Below are positions 8,498 to 16,992 of a stretch of DNA of 52,621 nt, piece after piece. Origin of the DNA: an uncultured bacterium (lineage in GTDB: Bacteria > Pseudomonadota > Alphaproteobacteria > Sphingomonadales > Sphingomonadaceae); assembly GCA_942636505.2 (NCBI GenBank), contig CALOGB020000156.1:1-52621 (forward strand), written 5' to 3'. Position 1 is the first letter of the stretch. The number at the start of each line of letters is the position of its first letter. Under the pieces are notes generated by a model. That model was not told the DNA's origin, searched no databases, and was given only the letters and a program-made list of their open reading frames with translations. The position numbers and the translations under genes are program-made.

Positions 8498-9157
8498 ATG
8501 CCCCGCAAAGCAACGAACGCCGCGAAACCCGCGGCATCAGACGCCGGAACGGCGGTTCCTGCCGCACCCGGCGCAAGTGTTCCGGCCGCAACCCGCGACT
8601 ATGCCAGCCAGGGACCATTCGCTGGCGACCTCGACGGCAGCTTCGGGATCATCCCGTGCACCTTCAAGTGCAGGCCCAACCGCATGGTCGATGTCGTCCA
8701 CCGCCGCCTGGTCCAGTTCGGTCGACCGATGGTCGAGCCCTTGGCGCCGACCTGCACCCGCTTCGACGTGATCCTGCCGCCGCATGCGCCTGACGCGTGT
8801 TATGATCCGCTAGTGCTGGCACGGTTGATCGATGCGCAGCGCATGCCCGACCAGCAGGATCTCGCGATCCTGATCACGCTGCGCTTCGAGCATCACGCCC
8901 TGCTGCACCGCGGCTGGGAACTGGCGCGCGGCTTCGCGCTTCAGTGCCTCGCCACCGAGCGGGATACGCCGGTCGTCGCGGCGATGCATGTGCCTCAGGT
9001 CGCAGGCCGAAAGCTCAAGCCCCACGTTCACCTGATCGCCTCGTCGCGGCGTATCCTTGGCTCGAATTGTGCCGACTTCGTCACCGACCTCCTTGGTGCC
9101 GACGCGAAGGCGAATGCCGCCAAGCTGTGGTCCGACTGGCTTGCCGCAAACGCCTGA
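8498..9157 (+). CDS. Small relaxase-like (HUH-type) protein
   Basis: 219 residues from ATG 8498; the frame is open farther upstream but that part overlaps the previous gene. After a low-complexity Ala/Pro/Thr N-terminus (residues 1-33), a domain ends in the segment ELARGFALQ...H164-V-P...KP-H176-V-H178-LIASSR. The helix followed by a strand with His, then HxH and an Arg, resembles the MobA/MobL core, although the usual Asp and Asn between the histidines are absent and no catalytic Tyr is obvious. It may be an auxiliary or degenerate relaxase, or an HUH protein that binds without nicking. Similarity judged by eye. Confidence 0.5.
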   Translation: MPRKATNAAKPAASDAGTAVPAAPGASVPAATRDYASQGPFAGDLDGSFGIIPCTFKCRPNRMVDVVHRRLVQFGRPMVEPLAPTCTRFDVILPPHAPDACYDPLVLARLIDAQRMPDQQDLAILITLRFEHHALLHRGWELARGFALQCLATERDTPVVAAMHVPQVAGRKLKPHVHLIASSRRILGSNCADFVTDLLGADAKANAAKLWSDWLAANA

Positions 9158-9185
9158 TCGTCACTCTGCTTCCATCGCGACCTTC

Positions 9186-9215
9186 ACCCCTGGCGAGCAT
9201 AGTCTCGCCGGGGGT
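9186..9215 (+). terminator. Strong hairpin after the mobilization genes
   Basis: A 12-bp stem (9186-9197 with 9204-9215, one G-T pair) closes a 6-nt loop 28 bp after the last stop codon. There is no following T tract, so intrinsic termination is likely but not certain. Confidence 0.5.
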
Positions 9216-9287
9216 GTTGGGGGGCGGCATGCCAATCGACTAACGGGTCGGTGGATTGCAAACCTTGCCGCAACTGTCGGCCGCATG

Positions 9288-9350
9288 GACCCACAACCGG
9301 CCGTTCGCAGCCCTATTTCAGCCTCCCAACTTCCACCATTCGTTCATTTC
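9288..9350 (+). repeat. Diverged intergenic repeat, copy 1
   Basis: This roughly 60-bp stretch (from GACCCACAACCGG to ATTCGTTCATTT) aligns by eye with 15061-15120, sharing blocks such as CGTTCGCA and CCATTCGTTCAT with one gap. Both copies are outside genes. It probably belongs to a dispersed chromosomal repeat family. Confidence 0.5.
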
Positions 9351-9396
9351 GTTGGACGACGGCCTTCGAACGTCAGGATTAGCTTCTTGGCCGCTT

Positions 9397-9428
9397 CAAA
9401 AGGGCGCGTAGGTTTGCTGCGCGCCCTT
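9397..9428 (-). terminator. Rho-independent terminator of the M13 peptidase operon
   Basis: On the minus strand the stem AAGGGCGCG/CGCGCCCTT (9420-9428 with 9400-9408) with an 11-nt loop is followed by TTTT. It starts six bases after the stop codon of the peptidase gene, the expected place for an intrinsic terminator. Confidence 0.75.
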
Positions 9429-9433
9429 CAGGT

Positions 9434-11503
9434 TCACCAGATATGGACCCGGTCGCCGGGGGCAAGATACAGCGCATCGCCGGGCTTCACGCCGAACGCC
9501 GTGTACCAGGCGTCGACGTTCCGGACGATGCCGTTGACCCGGTAGAATGGCGGCGAGTGCGGATCGGTAAGCAGGCGCGCACGGGCCGCACCCTCGCGCA
9601 ACTTCGCCTGCCAGGCCTGTGCATAGGCGAGGAAGAACCGCTGGTCGCCGGTCAACCCGCCGATCACCGGTGCCTTGCCGTGCACCGCCTGGTATTTCTG
9701 ATAGGCGGAATAGGCCGTCTCGACGCCGCCAAGGTCGCCGATATTCTCGCCGAGCGTGAGCGCCCCCTTCACGTGCACACCAGGGATCGGCTCATACGCG
9801 TCATACTGCTTCGACAGCGCAGCCGTACGCTGCGTGAAGGCGGCACGCGCTTCGGGGGTCCACCAATTCTCGAACTTGCCCGACGCGCTGAACTGGCTGC
9901 CCTGGTCGTCAAAGCCGTGACCCATTTCGTGGCCGATGATCGCGCCGATCGCGCCGTAGTTGACCGCCGCGTCCGCCTTCGGATCGAAATAGGGCGGCTG
10001 CAGGATCGCGGCGGGGAAAGTGATCTGGTTGTTGAGCGGATCGTAATAGGCGTTCACGGTCTGCGGCGTCATCCCCCACAAGGTACGATCGACCGGTTTG
10101 CCAAGCCGCGAGAGGTCTAGCTGATGCTGGAACTCGCCCGACCGCATCCCGTTGCCGAGCGGATCGCCGCGCACGACCTGAAGCGAGGCATAGTCGATAT
10201 ACTTGACCGGATGACCGATCCGCGGATCGAACGCGGCGAGCTTGGCGAGCGCCTGCGTCTTGGTCGCCTGGTCCATCCAGCCGTTCGCGCCGATCCGCTC
10301 CTTGTAGGCGGCGCGCAGGTTGGCGATCAGCTCGCCCATCTTCGCTTCGCTCTCGGGTGGGTAATGGCGCTTCACATAGACCTCGCCGACGGCCTCGCCC
10401 ATCGTGCCGTTGACCAGCGCGATGCCGCGTTTCCAGCGTGCACGCTGCTGCGGTTGATCCGCGAGCGTCTTGCCGTAGAAATCAAACGTCGCCTGGTCGA
10501 ACGCCTTGGGCAGCATGCTCGCGCTGGCAGATGCGAGTCGGAATTTCATCCAGTCCTGCCACGTCGATACCGGCGTCGCCGCGAAGATCTTGCCGAGCTC
10601 GGTGAGCGCGGTCGAATTGGTCATGTAGACGATCGGAAAATTGCCGTATCCCGCGGTCGACAGCAGCAACGGCCAATCGAACTCGGGCGCCAGCGCCTTG
10701 CGGCCAGCAGCATCCATCGGCTTCAGCATCGCCTTGAGGTCACGCGACTGGACCGGCGACCACTGGACCTTGGCCATCGCGGTTTCCAGCGCGACGATCC
10801 GGTCGGCCTTAGCCGACGCGTCGGCGATACCCGACAGCGTCAGCATCTTCTCGACATAGGCGCGGTACGCGGTGCGGAAGGCGTCGTACTTGGGACCCTG
10901 TTCGAGGTAATAGTCACGCCCGCCCATGCCTAGCGAGCCCTGCCCCGCGGCAACCGCGTAACGCTTGGGATCAGCTGGATCTGGAAGCTGGCCGACCTCG
11001 ACCGGTGCGGCGTAGCCGACCGTCGAGAACAGGCTCTGGAGCTTCTGCTTATCGTTCGCGGCGTCGATCTTGGCAAAATACGGTTTAAGCGGCGTGGCGC
11101 CCGCGCGCTCGATCGCGGCCTCGTCCATGAAGCTGGCGTAGAGATCGCCGAACTGCCGCGCGCCGGGACCAACCGCGGCCGGATCGCGCGCGGCATCGTC
11201 GAGAATTGTACGAACCTGCTGCTCGGCCTGGTCGGCGAGGATCACGCTACCGCCGGCGGACGTGCGATCCGCGGCGATCTCGGTACGCTTGTTCCAGTTG
11301 CCGTTCGCATAGGTCCAGAAATCGTCGCCCGGCTTCACGGCCTTGTCGGCGGCAGTCAGGTCGATCCCGAACGTGCCGTAGCGGGTGCCGGTCGGCGCCG
11401 TGGACCTGGTCGCCGTCGGTGGCGCCGTCTGGGCCAGTGCCGACGCGGACAGCGCTAGCGCGGCAACGCCTAGCGAAAGGCGGGAGAAATGGTTGAACGG
11501 CAT
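9434..11503 (-). CDS. M13 family zinc metallopeptidase (neprilysin/PepO type)
   Basis: 689 residues from the ATG at 11503, which has GAAGGAG just upstream; the frame extends 15 codons farther without support. A signal peptide (to about ALAQ) sends it to the periplasm or outside. Zinc site: H525-E526-x-x-H529 with third ligand E586 in GENIGDLGG. The C-terminus ends with VHIW, similar to the conserved tryptophan terminus of the family, and VNGIVRN before it is typical. M13 enzymes cut short peptides. It is the last gene of a leftward operon with an ABC exporter 45 bp upstream, which suggests handling of a secreted or imported peptide, an inference only. Confidence 0.9.
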   Translation of the reverse strand: MPFNHFSRLSLGVAALALSASALAQTAPPTATRSTAPTGTRYGTFGIDLTAADKAVKPGDDFWTYANGNWNKRTEIAADRTSAGGSVILADQAEQQVRTILDDAARDPAAVGPGARQFGDLYASFMDEAAIERAGATPLKPYFAKIDAANDKQKLQSLFSTVGYAAPVEVGQLPDPADPKRYAVAAGQGSLGMGGRDYYLEQGPKYDAFRTAYRAYVEKMLTLSGIADASAKADRIVALETAMAKVQWSPVQSRDLKAMLKPMDAAGRKALAPEFDWPLLLSTAGYGNFPIVYMTNSTALTELGKIFAATPVSTWQDWMKFRLASASASMLPKAFDQATFDFYGKTLADQPQQRARWKRGIALVNGTMGEAVGEVYVKRHYPPESEAKMGELIANLRAAYKERIGANGWMDQATKTQALAKLAAFDPRIGHPVKYIDYASLQVVRGDPLGNGMRSGEFQHQLDLSRLGKPVDRTLWGMTPQTVNAYYDPLNNQITFPAAILQPPYFDPKADAAVNYGAIGAIIGHEMGHGFDDQGSQFSASGKFENWWTPEARAAFTQRTAALSKQYDAYEPIPGVHVKGALTLGENIGDLGGVETAYSAYQKYQAVHGKAPVIGGLTGDQRFFLAYAQAWQAKLREGAARARLLTDPHSPPFYRVNGIVRNVDAWYTAFGVKPGDALYLAPGDRVHIW

Positions 11504-11548
11504 CGCAACTCCTTCGGTATGGAAGATTTTATAGGATGTGGAAGTCAT

Positions 11549-13048
11549 TTAGGCGGGGTCCCGCCGCATCAGCCGAGCAAGCGCGGCGAGATTTGGCTTC
11601 TGCCCCGCATTCAACAGGCTGGCGCGAAACACGCGCGCGAGCAGGACAAACTCTATCGCGATGAAACACGCGAGCGTCAGCGCACTGCCAACGATCTCCC
11701 ACACCGACACGCCGCCGCCGAGCCGCGCCAGCATGGTGAACGGCGTGTAGAGCGGAATCCAGGTCAGCACCTTGAGTGCGGTGGCGCCAGTGTTCGACAG
11801 GATCCCCTGCGCGACGATCGTGAACGGCATTGCGATGATCATAAGCACCGGCGTCAGATAGCTCTGTGCATCCCGCATCGAATCGCTCATCGCGCCGATC
11901 GCGAGCAGGATCATCGAGACCATGAGATAGCCTGCCAGGAAGAAGTAGAGCATCACCAGGATGATCCACGGCGAGGCGAGAGGGGCGAGCGCCATGCGCA
12001 GGAAGGTGCCGACCGCGCCCTGCGTGACGAATGCAGCCCCTGCCGCGCACAGCGCCCAGACCAGGACCATCGTCAACCCTACCGCGACCGTCCCCGCAAG
12101 CTTGCCGTACAGGAGTTCGTCTGGGCTGATGCAAGCCAGCACCGTCTCGATCAACTTGTTCGACCGCTCCTCGACCAGCCCCTGGAGGATCCAGTTGCCA
12201 GACAGCAGCAGCGACATCAGCAGAATGTAGGCGCTGAGCAACGGCACGATCGAGCGCACCAGCATCCGTTCGCGACCGCCGCCCGGTGCCGGCGTCGAGA
12301 TGGCGATCGCCGGTACCAGCGTGGTCGCAGTGCCGGCTTGGTCGGGGGAGAGCCCGGTCGATTGGAGATAGGCGGCGCGCAACCGCACCGTCAGCACCGA
12401 CTGCAACGGCTGGACGAAGTTCGCGGCCGGCTGTTCGCTCGACCAGAGGCGCGCGGCGGTCGTGCTGGTCCCGAAACCGTGCGGGATGTACACGGCGTAG
12501 TCGAGTGGCTTGGCCTTCTTGTCGCCGAACTCGCCGGGCTGTATCAGCGGCTTGAGCAGCCGGTCGAGCGATGCGGGATCGGCCTTGGCGATCGCCGGCG
12601 GGGTCGAGACGATCGTGAAGTCGGGCTCCGGCGGATCGAAGGCAGGCGTTTCAGATGTCCTCGCACGCTTCATCGTCGCCAGCGCGACCGGCATGCCCCC
12701 CGCCTTCACGAACGCCGTGACCTCCGCATCGTCGTAAAGCCGGTCGTGCTGCGCCCAGAGCGCCGCGGGATCCGCCCGGTCGAGATCGTAGCGTTGCGCA
12801 TAGCGTGAGAGCGCGGTGAGGATGCGCCGCTGCCGATCGCTGTCGAGCCGCGCGTGGATCGCGATCGCCTCGCGGCCTTCGGGATCGATCAGCATCACGC
12901 GTTGAACCTTGTCGGAACCCATCAGCTTGGTGGCTATCGGTCCGATCGCGAGCGCGATGGGCAAAATAAGCAGCGTCAGCCAGAAGCTGCGCATGCCGGT
13001 GATCTGTCGGAACTCTCGCATCGCGACGAGCAGGATGTTGTGAATCAT
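11549..13048 (-). CDS. ABC-2 type transporter permease (NatB-like)
   Basis: 499 residues. One membrane helix lies near residues 22-40, followed by an extracytoplasmic domain of about 200 residues and then a block of five or six helices (from about residue 265 on), the layout of NatB/YhaP-type ABC-2 permeases that export small ions or peptides. It overlaps the ATPase gene by four bases (ATGA), so the two are a transporter pair. The substrate cannot be read from sequence. Confidence 0.85.
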   Translation of the reverse strand: MIHNILLVAMREFRQITGMRSFWLTLLILPIALAIGPIATKLMGSDKVQRVMLIDPEGREAIAIHARLDSDRQRRILTALSRYAQRYDLDRADPAALWAQHDRLYDDAEVTAFVKAGGMPVALATMKRARTSETPAFDPPEPDFTIVSTPPAIAKADPASLDRLLKPLIQPGEFGDKKAKPLDYAVYIPHGFGTSTTAARLWSSEQPAANFVQPLQSVLTVRLRAAYLQSTGLSPDQAGTATTLVPAIAISTPAPGGGRERMLVRSIVPLLSAYILLMSLLLSGNWILQGLVEERSNKLIETVLACISPDELLYGKLAGTVAVGLTMVLVWALCAAGAAFVTQGAVGTFLRMALAPLASPWIILVMLYFFLAGYLMVSMILLAIGAMSDSMRDAQSYLTPVLMIIAMPFTIVAQGILSNTGATALKVLTWIPLYTPFTMLARLGGGVSVWEIVGSALTLACFIAIEFVLLARVFRASLLNAGQKPNLAALARLMRRDPA

Positions 13049-13977
13049 GACGGCTGCCCCTGCGTATCGGCTGAATTGGTCCCGACGAGGTGGAGGAAAA
13101 CCTCGTGCAGGCTAACGCGGTGCTGGTCGAACCGGCGCAGCGTGATGCCCTGTTCGGTCAGGCATTGCAGGACGTCGGCCGGATCGATGCCGTCGCCGAG
13201 CGTCACGTCGTACGTCCGCCAACCGTCCGGATCCGTTGCAACCTCCTCCGCGCGATCCACGCCGGGGCACCGCATCGGCGTATCGCGCGAGACGATCCCG
13301 AGACGTGCTGGCAACCGCCCGCGCGCTTCGGGCTGCGTCCCCTCGAACACCTTGCGCCCCTGCGACAGCAGCAGCAGACGATCGCAAAGCCGCTCGGCAT
13401 GCTGCATGACGTGCGTCGAGAAGATCACCGTCGCGCCACCGCGCGCGGCTCCCAGTATCTCGTCCTCGAGCAGCCCCTGGTTGACCGGGTCCAGCCCCGA
13501 AAACGGCTCGTCGAGCAGCAGCAGTTTCGGGCTGTTTACCAGGGTGGCGGCAAGCTGGACCTTCTGCGCCATGCCCTTCGACAATTTGTCGATCTGCATC
13601 TTGGCCGAGCCCGCCAGTCCGAACCGCTCGAGCAGGTCATGACCCTTGGCGCGCGCCGCGGCGGTCGTCATGCCCTTCAACCGGCCGAAATAGGTGACGG
13701 TGTCGATCGCGGACATCCCGCGGTAGAGCCCGCGCTCCTCGGGCATGAAGCCGAGATCAGCCGCATTCTCGCGCCCCGGCGGACAGCCCAGCACCGCGAT
13801 CCGCCCCGATGTCGGCCGCAGGATGTCGAGCACCATCCGCAGCGACGTGGTCTTGCCCGCACCGTTGCCGCCCAGGAATCCGAAGATCTCGCCCGGCTTC
13901 ACTGTAAAGCTCAGTGCGTCGACCGCCGTCCGCTCCCCGAACCGCTTCGTTACGTCGTCGAGAACCAGTGCGTCCAT
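13045..13977 (-). CDS. ABC transporter ATP-binding protein (NatA-like)
   Basis: 310 residues with all ABC ATPase signatures: Walker A GGNGAGKT at residues 36-43, signature LSKGMAQK, Walker B LLLLDEPFSGLD and a switch histidine in IFSTHVMQHAE. After about residue 215 there is a C-terminal extension as in NatA/CcmA-type exporters. It powers the permease encoded immediately downstream, and lies directly behind the XRE regulator gene (three bases between them). Confidence 0.92.
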   Translation of the reverse strand: MDALVLDDVTKRFGERTAVDALSFTVKPGEIFGFLGGNGAGKTTSLRMVLDILRPTSGRIAVLGCPPGRENAADLGFMPEERGLYRGMSAIDTVTYFGRLKGMTTAAARAKGHDLLERFGLAGSAKMQIDKLSKGMAQKVQLAATLVNSPKLLLLDEPFSGLDPVNQGLLEDEILGAARGGATVIFSTHVMQHAERLCDRLLLLSQGRKVFEGTQPEARGRLPARLGIVSRDTPMRCPGVDRAEEVATDPDGWRTYDVTLGDGIDPADVLQCLTEQGITLRRFDQHRVSLHEVFLHLVGTNSADTQGQPS

Positions 13978-13980
13978 TCG

Positions 13981-14226
13981 CTATTTCCCCGTTTCTGTCG
14001 TCGCGAACGTTTCGTCCGACGGTTCGTCGGTCACCCTCAGCAGGTCGCCGGGCTGACATTCGAGCACGCGGCAGATCGCTTCCAGCGTCGTGAAGCGGAT
14101 TGCCTTGGCCTTGCCCGTCTTCAGGATCGACAAGTTGGCGAGCGTGATATCGACCGCCTCGGACAATTCGGTCAGCGTCATGCGGCGCTTGTAAAGCATG
14201 TCGTCCAGGCTGACCGCGACCGGCAT
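13981..14226 (-). CDS. XRE-family transcriptional regulator (YozG-like)
   Basis: 81 residues from ATG 14226, which overlaps the DUF2975 stop (ATGA). A single helix-turn-helix domain covers most of it (MTLTELSEAVDITLANLS, then FTTLEAICRVLECQPGDLL), the compact XRE form usually found paired with DUF2975 membrane proteins. It probably controls this operon. The AT-rich repeats upstream of the DUF2975 gene are candidate sites. Confidence 0.88.
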   Translation of the reverse strand: MPVAVSLDDMLYKRRMTLTELSEAVDITLANLSILKTGKAKAIRFTTLEAICRVLECQPGDLLRVTDEPSDETFATTETGK

Positions 14227-14747
14227 CAGACCGTCGTCGCCAGGTCGTCGCGCATCCGTGCGCCGATCCGGAAAACACGCGCGAGCACGAAGATCATGAC
14301 GACCGCGATCCACCCGCCGAGCGATGGGCTCCAGCCAGTCGCGTCGAGCTTGAGCGCGTAGATCCAGCGCATCAGCGCGCCCAGCACGAGATCAAGGCAT
14401 TGGAGGACCAGCAGTGCCCAGCCAATCCGGCCGAGCAACGTGGCGTTCGCGTCGACGAAGGGATCGCCTGCCTGCACAGTCGCGACGATCCGGAGCAAGC
14501 TGGCGAAGATCGGATGGATCGCGAGCGCGGAAGCGATCCCGAGCACCACCATCAGTCGCATCGCCATCACCGCGTCCGCGACATCGAGCGATGGCCCGTA
14601 TTTCGCACCGAGCCGCAGCGCAAGCGCGTGTCCAAGTGGCCAGGACAGCGCGAGTGCCACCGTGAACATCACCAGCAGCACGATGTTCATGACCAACATC
14701 AGCCTTAGCAGGATCGTTGCGCCTGTCAGGACGCGATCCTTCTGCAT
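14226..14747 (-). CDS. DUF2975 integral membrane protein
   Basis: 173 residues from ATG 14747, with GAGGGGCG about ten bases upstream; the open frame goes 32 codons farther. Four membrane helices are evident (about residues 10-33, 60-82, 103-124 and 142-163), matching the DUF2975 family. These proteins are encoded with YozG-type XRE regulators and may control their activity at the membrane. First gene of the leftward operon DUF2975, XRE, ATPase, permease, M13 peptidase. Confidence 0.82.
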   Translation of the reverse strand: MQKDRVLTGATILLRLMLVMNIVLLVMFTVALALSWPLGHALALRLGAKYGPSLDVADAVMAMRLMVVLGIASALAIHPIFASLLRIVATVQAGDPFVDANATLLGRIGWALLVLQCLDLVLGALMRWIYALKLDATGWSPSLGGWIAVVMIFVLARVFRIGARMRDDLATTV

Positions 14748-14789
14748 TATTGATCGACGCCCCTCACCCACCGCCTCGCCCCCGCACTC

Positions 14790-14820
14790 TATCGGTAAAC
14801 GATATTTTGCATATCGATAA
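14790..14820 (-). promoter_or_regulatory. Possible operator repeats of the DUF2975/XRE operon
   Basis: About 45-75 bp upstream of the start codon the sequence contains ATCGGTAAACGAT, then ATATTTTGCATATCGATAA. ATCG/CGAT half-sites recur three or four times as overlapping dyads in an AT-rich island. The location suits a promoter with binding sites for the encoded XRE protein. Not tested. Confidence 0.35.
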
Positions 14821-15181
14821 TCGGCAAGAGGCTTTTGATCCATTTCCGTTCTTGTTGGGTAGGAGCTGGCATAGCGGGCCGCGGTGTTTGCAATTAAGCT
14901 GGGTTAAATGTTCCCAAAACAATCGGCGAGCATCCGGGTGGTGAGCGTGCCGGCAGCAGGTCGAGCAGGTCCTGCGGCGCCATCACCCCAATTCGCAGTA
15001 TTCCGTTTTCTCGCCGAGCTTCGTACTCTTAAAGAGTGATAGTCAGCGCTACGGCGAGATGACCCAAACCCGGACGTTCGCACTTACTTAGCCAGCGCCA
15101 ACTTGTGCCATTCGTTCATATTCTGCAAACAAGAAACCGCTCCGATGCGCGCGGAACCAAGTTCGATGGGTTAGGTCTTCA
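14821..15181. other. Intergenic region with a second nested dyad
   Basis: No gene is supported here. It contains TCTCGCCG (about 15009-15016) pairing with CGGCGAGA (about 15052-15059), enclosing the palindrome ACTCTTAAAGAGT (15025-15037). The segment 15061-15120 is a diverged repeat listed separately. The right part lies beyond the stop of the SDR gene and should contain its transcription end. Confidence 0.4.
15061..15120 (+). repeat. Diverged intergenic repeat, copy 2
   Basis: Aligns with 9288-9350 over about 60 bp with one gap; shared blocks include GACCCA, CGTTCGCA, CCAACTT and CCATTCGTTCAT. Confidence 0.5.
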
Positions 15182-15958
15182 CTACACGATCGTTGGCGTG
15201 ATCCCGCCATCGACGCGCAACGCGGCACCGTTGGTTGCCGCAGCCAGCGGGCTTGCGATATAGGCGACCATGCTGGCGACCTCTTCCGGCTCGATCATCC
15301 GCTGGATCAGCGAGGTCGGTCGGTCCCGGCTGAAGAATTCGCGTTCGATCTCGGCATCCGATTGCGAGGCATCGCTTGCCACGCTCTTGAGGAAGCTCAC
15401 GATACCCTCGGACCGCGTGGTGCCCGGCATCACCGTATTGACCGTGACATTGGTGCCTTTGGTCAGCGCCGCGAGGCCGCGCGAAATGGCGAGCTGGGCG
15501 GTCTTGGTCATACCGTAGTGGATCATGTCGGGTGGGATCAGCACGGCGGATTCGCTCGAGATGAAGATGATCCGTCCCCAGTCGCGCGCCAGCATGCCGG
15601 GGAAATAAGCCCGTGCGAGACGCGCGCCGGACAACACGTTGACCTCGAAGAAGCGACGCCAGTCGTCGTCGGTGATGTCGGCGAATGGTTTGGATTCGTA
15701 GATGCCGAGGTTGTTCACGAGGATGTCGACCGCCGGCGCTGCCGCGAGGAGCACCGCTGCGCCCTCGGCCGTCGCCGCATCCGCGAGAATGGCGCGCGCT
15801 GCACCGTTATCGGCGGCGGCGGCATCGAGCTTGGCCTGGTCTCGACCGCAGATGATGACGTCTGCGCCCTCGGCGGCGAGCTGGCGCGCGATCTCAAGTC
15901 CGATACCAGCGGTCGATCCGGTGATGAGGGCGCTCTTGCCGCGAAGTTTCAGGTCCAT
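15182..15958 (-). CDS. Short-chain dehydrogenase/reductase
   Basis: 258 residues from the ATG at 15958; the frame extends 70 codons upstream but only the part from MDLKLRGK fits the family. Cofactor motif TGSTAGIG (residues 13-20), structural NNLG (82-85) and catalytic S135, Y148, K152 are in place, so an active NAD(P)-dependent oxidoreductase is expected. The C-terminal VDGGITPTIV is typical. A LysR gene starts 113 bp away in the opposite direction, so the pair probably shares a control region and the regulator may act on this gene. Substrate unknown. Confidence 0.9.
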   Translation of the reverse strand: MDLKLRGKSALITGSTAGIGLEIARQLAAEGADVIICGRDQAKLDAAAADNGAARAILADAATAEGAAVLLAAAPAVDILVNNLGIYESKPFADITDDDWRRFFEVNVLSGARLARAYFPGMLARDWGRIIFISSESAVLIPPDMIHYGMTKTAQLAISRGLAALTKGTNVTVNTVMPGTTRSEGIVSFLKSVASDASQSDAEIEREFFSRDRPTSLIQRMIEPEEVASMVAYIASPLAAATNGAALRVDGGITPTIV

Positions 15959-16071
15959 GCGAATGTCCTCAATTGGTTCAATGTCCGTCAAACTCCAGGT
16001 AGGACCGGTACCTGCGCTTGATAATCGCGCGGCTTGGCGCTTTACCCATGAAGCAATTTCACAGGTGGCCG

Positions 16072-16983
16072 ATGGATAACCGCGCGGGCGAGATGCAGGT
16101 CTTCCTGCGGGTGGTGGACACCGGCAGCTTTTCCGAGGCTGCGCGGGCGTTGCTGATGACGCCGTCAACGGTAAGCAAGCTGATCGCGCGGATCGAAGCG
16201 CGGATCGGGGTGCGACTGATTGAGCGATCGACGCGGCGGCTATGGCTGACCGCCGAGGGTCAGCTTTATTACGAGCGCGCCCAGATGCTGCTGGCGGACC
16301 TGGACGACCTCGACAGCCAGTTGATGCAAGGCGCCGCGAGCCCCGGCGGCACGGTGCGAATCACGGCCTCGGTCGGGTTCGGTACGCTCGCGATCGAGCC
16401 GTTGCTGCCTGCGTTCTGGCAGATCTATCCCAATATCGTCGTCGATCTCTCGCTGTCGGACGATATCGTCGACCTCTATCTCGACCGGACCGACATCGCG
16501 TTTCGCATCGGCATCCTGCCCGACTCTTCGTTGACCACGCACAAGCTCGGGACCGCACGCCGCGTCATCGTCGCATCGCCGGACTATCTCGCACGCCGCG
16601 GCGTTCCGGTCGATTTCGCGGATCTTGCCGACCACGACTGTTTGGGCTTCAACTTCCGCCGGACGATCACGTCGTGGCCGATCGCGGACGGGGGACGGAT
16701 CGTCGAGCGCGCCGTCAGGGGATCGCTGATCGCCAACAACGGCGAAACGGTCCGGCGCATGGCGGTTGCCGGCGTCGGTCTGGCGCGGCTGGCCGACTTC
16801 CACGTCCGCGACGACCTGGCCGAAGGACGACTGGTCGCAGTGTTGCCCGGCCCTTCTGCGGGGGACAAGGAAAGCGTCCACGCGCTGTCGGTCGGCGCGC
16901 GCGAACTGCCACGCCGGGTGCGCGCCTTCCTCGATTTCGCGGTTCCCCGCCTGCGCGCGTTCGTACAGGCCTCAGGCGGCTGA
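16072..16983 (+). CDS. LysR-family transcriptional regulator
   Basis: 303 residues from ATG 16072, preceded by AGGTGG; ATG 16048 and 16018 are in frame but less well placed. The N-terminal winged helix-turn-helix spans about residues 5-62 (SFSEAARALLMTPSTVSKLIARIEARIG), followed by the substrate-binding domain to the end. It lies divergently from the SDR gene, the standard LysR arrangement for controlling a neighbour. Confidence 0.9.
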   Translation: MDNRAGEMQVFLRVVDTGSFSEAARALLMTPSTVSKLIARIEARIGVRLIERSTRRLWLTAEGQLYYERAQMLLADLDDLDSQLMQGAASPGGTVRITASVGFGTLAIEPLLPAFWQIYPNIVVDLSLSDDIVDLYLDRTDIAFRIGILPDSSLTTHKLGTARRVIVASPDYLARRGVPVDFADLADHDCLGFNFRRTITSWPIADGGRIVERAVRGSLIANNGETVRRMAVAGVGLARLADFHVRDDLAEGRLVAVLPGPSAGDKESVHALSVGARELPRRVRAFLDFAVPRLRAFVQASGG

Positions 16984-16992
16984 GCCAGCGCA

